A stretch of DNA of 20,757 nt from Candidatus Sericytochromatia bacterium (lineage in GTDB: Bacteria > Cyanobacteriota > Sericytochromatia > JACMPN01). Made by a program: the position numbers and the translations under genes. Below the pieces are notes generated by a model. That model saw only the letters and a program-made list of their open reading frames with translations. It was not told where the DNA came from and did not search any database. Positions 1 to 5,755 of this stretch are shown here, in pieces (position 1 is the stretch's first letter; every line of letters begins with the position of its first letter). The stretch covers positions 1 through 20,757 of the forward strand of contig JACMPN010000147.1 in assembly GCA_014377495.1 (NCBI GenBank), read 5' to 3'.

Positions 1-29
1 CACCAGCGCCCATGGCCGAGGCGGGTTAG

Positions 30-50
30 ATGCCCGGGTTCACCGGGCAT
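30..50. other. Short perfect hairpin ahead of the DUF2252 gene
   Basis: ATGCCCGG (30-37) and CCGGGCAT (43-50) are perfect complements around a 5-nt loop. No T-tract follows, so it is at best a weak terminator. A frame ending in TAG at 27-29 runs in from the window edge and could be the last few codons of an upstream gene, which would place the hairpin right behind that stop; too little is visible to call it. Confidence 0.35.
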
Positions 51-67
51 AACATGGAGGTAATCTC

Positions 68-118
68 GTGCCCCGGTCGGGGGGTCCTCCGAGCCGGATT
101 GCGCCAATCGGAGCTTAG
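68..118 (+). CDS. Possible 16-codon leader peptide ahead of the DUF2252 gene
   Basis: A GTG at 68 sits 7 nt after a clean GGAGG (56-60) and opens a 16-codon frame reading MPRSGGPPSRIAPIGA before TAG at 116-118. The stop overlaps the AGGAG (117-121) that serves the next gene, an arrangement that would allow translational coupling or leader-peptide control. The peptide has a Pro-Pro pair but no run of one amino acid typical of attenuators. Only the ribosome-binding site and the stop position support it; it may be chance. Confidence 0.2.
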   Translation: MPRSGGPPSRIAPIGA

Positions 119-128
119 GAGCATACAC

Positions 129-1439
129 ATGGGCGGGTATGGCCCCCTGACGAAAGGTCTGCTGATCGGCACCGAAAAACTCGTGGCGAGCAGCCTCAAA
201 CTCGTTGGCAAAGTCGAACAAGGGCTCGGCAAGACCGTCACCACGGGTCTGACCGACGTCGATCATCTGCTTGGCAAAGTCGGCAACGGCAACGCCCTGA
301 AGGAACTCGGCCTGTTCACCGATACGGGGGCCCAGGCCGTCACGATGTCCCGCCCGCAGGTCCTGTCGCACCTCGCCTCCGATCTCAGCCGCCGGCAACA
401 GGTCAATCCCGCCGGCCTCGCCCTCAAGGTCAAGGTCCTGAGCAGCAAACCCTTTGCCTTTTTCCGCGGCACCGCACCGCAGTTTTACCGGCGTCTGTTC
501 AGCGAGATGCCCGAGTCCCTGCGGAACGCCCCCAAGACGGTCCTCCAGGGGGACGTCCACATCGAGAATTTTGCCGTGGTGCCGGGCAACAGGACCCTGA
601 CCTACGGGCTGACCGACTTCGACGAAGCGATCAAAGGCCCGGCCAGCGTGGATCTGGTCCGGGGGATGAGCAGTGTCGTCGTCGCCGCCGGTGAGGACGT
701 CAGCCTGCTCAAGACGTTCCTGAAGGGCTACCGCAAAGGCCTGGACGGGTCGATCAACCTGAAGTCCGACGCCATCGTCGGTTTTCTTAAAAAGCAGGGC
801 ACGATCTCCCAGGCCGAGATGCTCGCCGAGCGCACGATGAAAAACCACACGCGGATCAAGCCCAACGCCACCACCCTCGCTGTACCGAAAGCCCTGAAAT
901 CCAAAATCGCCAAGGCTCTCACCAACTCGGACATTCCCAACGTCGCCAAAAAGGACCTCCAGGACATCGTCCAGGTGCATGCGGGGACGGGGTCCCTCGA
1001 TCTGTTCCGGTATGAGGGGGTCCTGGGCAAGGGCAGCCAAAAAGACGTCATCGTCGAGATGAAGGAATTGCTGCCCAGCTCGCTGAGCCCGCATCTGGGG
1101 GCCGCCGGCAACGACCTGAAGCGTTACCAGGAAGCCCTGGCCGTCTACCAGGGCCAGGTTGCCGCACCGGTCACGGCCATCGCCGTCGACGGCCGGACGT
1201 TCCTGACCCGCACCCGACCGGCCTATAAAGGCGGGATCAAGTTCGACGACGTCAAACCCGGCGACAGGGTGGTCTTTCTGGAGGACCTGGGCAAAATCCT
1301 CGGCAAGGCCCACGCCAACGGCGGCAATGGCCCGCAATTGGCATCCTTCGTCCAACAACACGAAAGCGACCTGTTGGCCACGGCCATCAACCAGGCCCGC
1401 CATTCGATCGCCGACTTCAAGACCTTCCTGTCCCGATAA
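129..1439 (+). CDS. DUF2252 family protein (kinase-like fold, function unknown)
   Basis: The 436-residue product matches the DUF2252 family, uncharacterised bacterial proteins with a protein-kinase/aminoglycoside-phosphotransferase-like fold. Visible family marks are FRG at residues 112-114, the catalytic-loop-like GDVHIENF at 141-148 and the metal-site-like TDFDEA at 162-167. Near the C-terminus GDRVVFLEDLGKILGKAHA gives the usual closing helix pair. A phosphotransferase-type activity is suggested by the fold, but no substrate is known. I chose ATG 129 because AGGAG lies 7 nt upstream; the frame stays open to about position 30, but that extension looks non-coding. No signal peptide or membrane segment is seen, so it should be cytoplasmic. 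The next gene follows after 44 nt. Confidence 0.8.
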   Translation: MGGYGPLTKGLLIGTEKLVASSLKLVGKVEQGLGKTVTTGLTDVDHLLGKVGNGNALKELGLFTDTGAQAVTMSRPQVLSHLASDLSRRQQVNPAGLALKVKVLSSKPFAFFRGTAPQFYRRLFSEMPESLRNAPKTVLQGDVHIENFAVVPGNRTLTYGLTDFDEAIKGPASVDLVRGMSSVVVAAGEDVSLLKTFLKGYRKGLDGSINLKSDAIVGFLKKQGTISQAEMLAERTMKNHTRIKPNATTLAVPKALKSKIAKALTNSDIPNVAKKDLQDIVQVHAGTGSLDLFRYEGVLGKGSQKDVIVEMKELLPSSLSPHLGAAGNDLKRYQEALAVYQGQVAAPVTAIAVDGRTFLTRTRPAYKGGIKFDDVKPGDRVVFLEDLGKILGKAHANGGNGPQLASFVQQHESDLLATAINQARHSIADFKTFLSR

Positions 1440-1483
1440 GCGATCGGCCTGCACATGCACCCGGCAGGTGTATCGTTGAACCG

Positions 1484-2062
1484 ATGACCCATACGACGTT
1501 CCTTTCTCCGGACACGGCCCGTGACCTGAATGCACCACTCGCCACGATACGCCTGCAGTTGGAGCCCATGACGGCGGCGCATGCGGATGCCCTCTTTGCC
1601 CCGCTCCAGGACGCCGCCATTTATGACTGGATTTCCGCAAAGGCCCCGGGCAGCGCTGAGATCCTGCGACGCCACTGGGGTCGGAATGAATGCCGGTTGT
1701 CCCCGGACGGCGATGAGGCATGGCTGAATTGGGCCGTGCGGCGGACGAGCGACGGTGCCTACGTCGGAACGGTCGACGTCAACGTGGACGACGCCAAAAC
1801 CGCCACCAATGTCGGTTACACCTTTTTTCCCGCCTATTGGGGCCAGGGTCTGGCGACAGAAGCGGTCGTCGCAGTCGTCAATCATCTGATCGGTCGGGGC
1901 ATTTTGCGCCTGGTCGCCACGGTCACCGTCGGCAACGCCGCCTCGAGGCGTGTGCTCGCCAAGGCGGGTTTCACCTTCACCCGGGTGCTGACCGACAACG
2001 ACATGATCCGTGGCGTTGTCCACGACGATGACGAATATGTCCGGACCGTTCACCCGAATTAG
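1484..2062 (+). CDS. GNAT family N-acetyltransferase (RimJ/RimL-like)
   Basis: The 192-residue protein has the acetyltransferase layout of the RimJ/RimL/Acetyltransf_3 group: an opening strand (IRLQLEPMT), a central VGYTFFPAYWGQGLATEA in which QGLATEA is the acetyl-CoA pyrophosphate-binding loop, and the closing VGNAASRRVLAKAGF helix where NxxSxxVxxKxGF is diagnostic. It should transfer acetyl from acetyl-CoA to an amine, either a protein N-terminus or a small molecule; the substrate cannot be read from the sequence. No good ribosome-binding site precedes ATG 1484. A TATCGT lies 7 nt before it, so a leaderless start is possible. ATG 1568 is an alternative but would remove the first beta strand. 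Confidence 0.85.
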   Translation: MTHTTFLSPDTARDLNAPLATIRLQLEPMTAAHADALFAPLQDAAIYDWISAKAPGSAEILRRHWGRNECRLSPDGDEAWLNWAVRRTSDGAYVGTVDVNVDDAKTATNVGYTFFPAYWGQGLATEAVVAVVNHLIGRGILRLVATVTVGNAASRRVLAKAGFTFTRVLTDNDMIRGVVHDDDEYVRTVHPN

Positions 2063-2389
2063 CGGCTGCCCCGTTTTAGGAGCGTATCGCGGTAGGTGCG
2101 ATTAAGCATGGTGCTGAGATGCAATGCCAGCCAAGGCAGTAAGCGGTCAAGCCTGCGGCGAAATGGCATTAAGCGAGCCCGCCGATATTGCCTTGCTCTA
2201 CGGAGCAATCGATGGCAGGATGGGCCTCGCGGCGATCGCGAAATTGCGGGCCGCGTGCCTCTCCCCAGCGGGCAAGACGCAGGTACGTTGGTTTGCCGCT
2301 TCGCCGACGCCTCTCCCCGCCGGAGAGAGCGGCTATCAGGCAGCTCCCTATTCAGCAGTCGTGACGCAGCAGTCGTGGTGGAGGTCGGG
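2063..2389. other. 327-nt intergenic stretch, no convincing gene
   Basis: Frames are open on both strands, but none has a good ribosome-binding site or a recognisable product. CTCTCC (2311-2316) and GGAGAG (2322-2327) form a 6-bp hairpin. A GCCTCTCCCC also occurs near 2257, so this may contain debris of a dispersed palindromic element. It could carry the promoter of the aldolase gene, but I cannot place one. Confidence 0.4.
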
Positions 2390-3052
2390 ATGGACGGGGG
2401 ATCACAGCGGCAGACGGTGCTGCGCCTTTGGCGCCAGGCTGTGATCATGCCCGTGGTCCGCACACCGCGGCCGGAGCAGGCCGTCGCCGTCGCCCGTGCC
2501 CTGCATGCCGGCGGCCTGACCGTCCTCGAGGTGGCCTGGAACTGTGCCGGCGCAGCCGAGGTCCTGGCCGAGCTGCGCCGCTGGCCCGGGGTGACCGTCG
2601 GGGCAGGGACGCTGCTCGGTACGGCCGATGCGGCGGCGGCCCTGCGCGCCGGGGCCCAGTTCCTTGTCAGCCCGATCGGATCCCTGGACGTGCTGGCTCT
2701 CGCCCACGCGGCCGACGCCCCCTGTGCCCTGGGGGCGGCCACACCCTCCGAGGTCTGGCGGATCCATCAGGCGGGCAGCGATCTGATCAAGCTCTTTCCG
2801 ATCGCCGCCATGGGCGGTCCCCAGCTGATCAAGGACCTGAGGGAACCGTTTGGCCGGCTGCCGTGGCTCGTCTCGGGCAGTGTCACCCTGGATAACGCGG
2901 CCACCTATCTCGATCTGGGCGCCGCTGTGCTGGCCCTGGGCGGGGCCCTGCTGCCCAAGGATGCCGTTGCGGCAGGCGACTGGGCCCAGATCCGACACCG
3001 CACCGAGGCCTGGTGCCGGTGGTTGCAGGCCCGCTTTGCCAAGGCGATCTGA
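2390..3052 (+). CDS. Bifunctional KDPG/KHG aldolase family protein, divergent active site
   Basis: The 220-residue product has the class I TIM-barrel aldolase fold of the Eda family, which cleaves 2-keto-3-deoxy-6-phosphogluconate to pyruvate and glyceraldehyde-3-phosphate. Landmarks are VLEV with the general acid/base Glu47, GAGT at 71-74, SPIG at 94-97 and the Schiff-base Lys134 in IKLFP. The length is about that of E. coli Eda (213). Several substrate-contact positions differ from what I recall of E. coli Eda: the Arg after VTL is Asn51, the TGG phosphate loop is SGS, and the GGS near the end is GGA. The substrate may therefore not be KDPG. I chose ATG 2390 because GGAGG sits 5 nt upstream. 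No edd or other Entner-Doudoroff gene is adjacent. Confidence 0.8.
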   Translation: MDGGSQRQTVLRLWRQAVIMPVVRTPRPEQAVAVARALHAGGLTVLEVAWNCAGAAEVLAELRRWPGVTVGAGTLLGTADAAAALRAGAQFLVSPIGSLDVLALAHAADAPCALGAATPSEVWRIHQAGSDLIKLFPIAAMGGPQLIKDLREPFGRLPWLVSGSVTLDNAATYLDLGAAVLALGGALLPKDAVAAGDWAQIRHRTEAWCRWLQARFAKAI

Positions 3053-3056
3053 GCGG

Positions 3057-3163
3057 CCCGCGGTCCGCCGCGGGAGCGGACTGGTGAAGCAATTGATGGC
3101 TACCGGTGAGCGGAGCCATCGCCTGCACTGCGCCGGTAGCGGCGGAACCCGCCCACCGCGGGT
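3057..3163. other. Hairpin-rich intergenic segment downstream of the aldolase gene
   Basis: Three perfect inverted repeats follow within about 110 nt: CCCGCGG/CCGCGGG (3057-3063 and 3068-3074, 4-nt loop), GCTACCGG/CCGGTAGC (3099-3106 and 3133-3140, 26 nt apart) and ACCCGC/GCGGGT (3147-3152 and 3158-3163, 5-nt loop). The first may end aldolase transcription, though no T-tract follows. The set could be a structured RNA or a leader; it matches no family I recognise. Confidence 0.45.
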
Positions 3164-3196
3164 CTGGCAGCCCGCCCGTCCCAATGCCCGAGCGGC

Positions 3197-3226
3197 TTGA
3201 CGCGGGCAGCAAACGTCCCGTACCCT
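3197..3226 (+). promoter_or_regulatory. Putative sigma-70-type promoter of rpmB
   Basis: TTGACG (3197-3202) and TACCCT (3221-3226) are separated by 18 nt and lie about 65 nt before the rpmB start. The -35 box is good, the -10 box moderate. No competing candidate is seen in this gap. Confidence 0.45.
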
Positions 3227-3289
3227 GCCAAAACGCAACGAGCTTGAGATCATTACTGTAGACGCGGCAGGTGCTGCGGGAGGCACATT

Positions 3290-3529
3290 ATGGGACGTCG
3301 CTGTGACGTGTCCGATAAGGGCCGGTTGGTAGGCTATTCCGTTAGCCATTCCCACCGTCACACAAAAATGGTTCAAAACCCGAACCTGCAGTACAAGCGG
3401 TTTTTCGATCCGGATTCCGGTCGGACCGTGCGTCTGCGGGTGAGCACCACGGCGCTCAAGACCATCCAGAAGTATGGTCTGGCCAGTGCGCTCCGCCGGT
3501 ACGGCAAAAAGCTTGCCGATCTGATCTAA
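3290..3529 (+). CDS. rpmB: 50S ribosomal protein L28, cyanobacterial-like
   Basis: The 79-residue basic protein is L28 of the large ribosomal subunit. It opens MGRRCDVSDKG, then has VSHSHRHTK, NLQYKRFF and the C-terminal LRVSTTALKTIQKYGL helix, all in the family order and at the family length (about 78). The VSHSHR-T-K / NLQ-KR wording resembles cyanobacterial and plastid L28 more than the proteobacterial form. Only one of the cysteines used in zinc-binding L28 variants is present. GGGAGG lies 6 nt before ATG 3290. The gene appears monocistronic, with its own promoter (3197) and terminator (3546). Confidence 0.93.
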   Translation: MGRRCDVSDKGRLVGYSVSHSHRHTKMVQNPNLQYKRFFDPDSGRTVRLRVSTTALKTIQKYGLASALRRYGKKLADLI

Positions 3530-3545
3530 TCGTTCGACAGCTTTG

Positions 3546-3575
3546 ACGACGCCCCTTGGTTTCAAGAGGCGTCGT
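3546..3575 (+). terminator. Terminator hairpin after rpmB
   Basis: ACGACGCC (3546-3553) pairs with GGCGTCGT (3568-3575); after one C-A mismatch, CTTG (3555-3558) pairs with CAAG (3563-3566) around a GTTT loop. A modest T-rich stretch follows (TCGTCGTTT). It starts 16 nt after the stop codon. Confidence 0.75.
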
Positions 3576-3701
3576 TCGTCGTTTGGGGGTCTGCCATCCG
3601 GGTATGACATAAAAATGAACCGGATCCCGACAGGGCTGATATGGCGAGAACGACCGTCCGTTTGCTCGCATTTTCAATCATTTACTTGCCTGGCCCACCT
3701 G

Positions 3702-3722
3702 TGTCTCACTTAGTCTGAGACA
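3702..3722. promoter_or_regulatory. Perfect 7+7 palindrome, candidate operator
   Basis: TGTCTCA (3702-3708) and TGAGACA (3716-3722) are perfect complements 7 nt apart, 37 nt upstream of the first gene of the barrel/FecR/CHASE2 set. The geometry fits a dimeric repressor or activator site and could also fold as a hairpin in the leader. No convincing -35/-10 pair could be fixed around it. The surrounding 3590-3759 stretch is more AT-rich than its neighbours and holds nothing else I can name. Confidence 0.4.
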
Positions 3723-3759
3723 GACCGTTCCCCTCGTCGCTAGCGTCCGTGTAGGTTCA

Positions 3760-4830
3760 ATGCAGACACGCTCCGTTCATGCCCTGATCGCCGCCCTGAC
3801 CGCCCTCTGCCTCGTTGGCGGCGTGAGCCTGACCGCCATGGCCCAAAATACCGACGGCGGCCGGTTCACCTGGGGACAGATCGTCGACCAGGAAACCGGC
3901 AAGCCCGTGGCCGGTGCCGCCGTGACGGATCCCGAGTCCCACACGACCCTGACCACTGACGAGTCGGGCACCTTCTTTTTCACCGGGGCCATCCACAGCC
4001 TGCAGATCACCCGATCCGGCTATGATGCCCAGAGGGTGGCCCTGACCGGCCCCGGCCTCGTCGGCGTCCGCAACCGCCTGGCACCCTCGCAGAGCCGGAC
4101 GATCGCCCAGACCGGTGAACGCATCCTGCTGCGGCGGACGCCGCCCCCGTTGCCACAATCCAACACGCCGATTTTACCCAGCCAACTGACCCTCAGCTGG
4201 CGGGCCGACACCCTGACGGAGACCCACACGGGCACAGACGGCGTCAGCTTCAACGGCGCCGGCCCACGGGCGACCGCCGTCTGGCTCGACGGCGGTCTGC
4301 GCCTCGGCTCGGCCCTGCTGATGGGCACGTACACGTCGAACTGGTATGGCCTGCAACGGAGCGACACGGGCGACCGCTTCAGCCGCCTGCAGCACCAGGG
4401 GACGCTGGGTGCCCTCTTTGCCCACCGGTGGGGCGAGCGGGCCGGCATCGCCCTCGGCCCGACGGCGATCCTGCAGCAGATCACGCTCTTTAACGCCCCC
4501 ACACCCCAGAACCGTGCCCCGGACTATCTGGACGTCTCCTCCACCCGTTGGGGGGCCGGCCTGCTGCTCACGGGCGCCGTCGTCCCCGTACCGGCCTGGC
4601 CGATCACGCTCGACGCCCGGGCCGGCATCTATCCCTGGACCTGGCAGCTCACCGACTCGGTCAACCTGGCCCCCGGCGGGATGTGGTCGCTGCAAGGCAG
4701 TATCGGCGCCCGCTGGTTTCCCTGGCGGAACATGGGGGTAGACATCAGATATGTGTACGACGGCTGGCAAACTGCTGCTTATTATCAGGGCAGTCATGGC
4801 GCCGCACTCGGCTGGCTCGTGGCATTTTGA
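3760..4830 (+). CDS. Exported protein with carboxypeptidase-regulatory-like domain and probable outer-membrane beta-barrel
   Basis: The 356-residue product starts with a signal peptide (Arg4, hydrophobic core 8-26, likely cleavage AMA|QN after residue 28). Residues about 33-90 (GQIVDQETGKPVAGAAVTD, then TTDESGTFFF and SGYDAQRVAL) form a beta-sandwich of the carboxypeptidase-D regulatory/peptidase M14-associated type, common at the N-terminus of surface receptors. From about residue 135 the sequence alternates polar and hydrophobic residues with many aromatic and glycine positions and ends in LGWLVAF. A C-terminal Phe is the usual outer-membrane barrel signal. I recognise no named family. It is followed after 22 nt by a FecR-domain gene and then a CHASE2 cyclase, so it may be the outer-membrane part of that system. 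The ribosome-binding site before ATG 3760 is weak. Confidence 0.65.
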   Translation: MQTRSVHALIAALTALCLVGGVSLTAMAQNTDGGRFTWGQIVDQETGKPVAGAAVTDPESHTTLTTDESGTFFFTGAIHSLQITRSGYDAQRVALTGPGLVGVRNRLAPSQSRTIAQTGERILLRRTPPPLPQSNTPILPSQLTLSWRADTLTETHTGTDGVSFNGAGPRATAVWLDGGLRLGSALLMGTYTSNWYGLQRSDTGDRFSRLQHQGTLGALFAHRWGERAGIALGPTAILQQITLFNAPTPQNRAPDYLDVSSTRWGAGLLLTGAVVPVPAWPITLDARAGIYPWTWQLTDSVNLAPGGMWSLQGSIGARWFPWRNMGVDIRYVYDGWQTAAYYQGSHGAALGWLVAF

Positions 4831-4852
4831 GACGCAGGAAGTGGAGACACGC

Positions 4853-5740
4853 ATGACCGGACTCCGGGTGCCAAACCGACGACGCCAATTCCTCATCGCC
4901 CTCACCCTGGTCGCGGGACTGAGTCTGCCGGCCCTGGCAGCCACCCAGACCCTCCCGGCGCTGGATCGCCTCGAAAGCCGCACGACAATCCCCCGCGACC
5001 AGGTCCAGTGCCGGCTCGTCACAGGCTCCGTCCAATCGCGGCGGGGCAGCGGTGCCTGGCTGAACGTCATCCCGGACCAGCTATTCAGCGAAGGCGACAT
5101 GCTGCGCACGGGCGACAAAGGCATGCTGGTCCTCGAGCTGCCCTTGCAGGCCGGCTTCGTCAACGTCCTGGCCGGCAGCACGCTCGGTGTCACGGAGATG
5201 CGGCGCCTGCCTGGCTTTGAGGGCGCCCAATCGTCCACCCTGGTCCTGAACAGCGGCAAAGCCTTCGTCCGGCTGCGCAAGTTCAATCGCACCCTTTCCC
5301 GGTTCCGGGTCAACTCGCCGAACGGTTCGGCCGTCGTGCGCGGCACCGAGTTCGTCGTCGGGGTGGTCCCGGGCAACCGGACGACCACCATCGGCGTCAC
5401 TTCCGGCATGGTCCAGGTCTCGGCCCAGGACAAGACCGTGGACGTCAGACCCGGCAACACGACGACGATCGTCGCCGACAACGCCCCGACCGCCGTCATG
5501 GCCGTCGCGGCGACGCCGATCCGGCTGCAGCGGTTCTTGCCGAAGGGCGATTCCCTGGACATCATCGGCTCCGCCGCACCGGGCAGCAGCATCGTCATCA
5601 ACGGCCTCCAGGTCGAGATGAACCCGGCCGGCACCTTCACGGCCACCATCCCGCTGTCGGCGGCGGCCAGCCAGGTGACGATCGAGTCGCTGGAACCCAC
5701 CGGCCACGTGGAAACCCTCTCGGTGTCCGCCGGTCAATAG
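4853..5740 (+). CDS. Exported FecR-domain protein with C-terminal Ig-like module
   Basis: The 295-residue product has a signal peptide (RRR near residue 10, core FLIALTLVAGLSLPALA) and then a FecR domain: DMLRTGDKGMLVLEL, an STLGVTEMRRL strand pair, the hallmark FRVNSPNGSAVVRGTEFVV and IGVTSGMVQVSAQ. Residues about 225-295 (LDIIGSAAPGSSIVING to the end) look like a small bacterial Ig/glucodextranase-B-type module. It lacks the cytoplasmic N-terminus and membrane helix of classical FecR anti-sigma regulators, so it is a periplasmic or surface protein using the FecR fold. FecR-domain proteins encoded beside CHASE2 sensors recur in many genomes, which suggests a periplasmic partner of the next gene. 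ATG 4853 is preceded by GGAG at 6 nt spacing; the frame extends upstream but overlaps the previous gene. Confidence 0.82.
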   Translation: MTGLRVPNRRRQFLIALTLVAGLSLPALAATQTLPALDRLESRTTIPRDQVQCRLVTGSVQSRRGSGAWLNVIPDQLFSEGDMLRTGDKGMLVLELPLQAGFVNVLAGSTLGVTEMRRLPGFEGAQSSTLVLNSGKAFVRLRKFNRTLSRFRVNSPNGSAVVRGTEFVVGVVPGNRTTTIGVTSGMVQVSAQDKTVDVRPGNTTTIVADNAPTAVMAVAATPIRLQRFLPKGDSLDIIGSAAPGSSIVINGLQVEMNPAGTFTATIPLSAAASQVTIESLEPTGHVETLSVSAGQ

Positions 5741-5755
5741 GTCACCGTCATCCCG

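Noticed and set aside
2124..2444. 106-codon plus-strand frame in the gap before the aldolase
   Set aside because: It overlaps the aldolase start, has no ribosome-binding site, and its product has no recognisable features.
3181..3240. tRNA-like stretch (GCCCGAGCGGCTTGACGCGGG resembles a D-arm of tRNA-Ser/Leu)
   Set aside because: No acceptor stem, anticodon arm or GTTCRA T-loop can be fitted.
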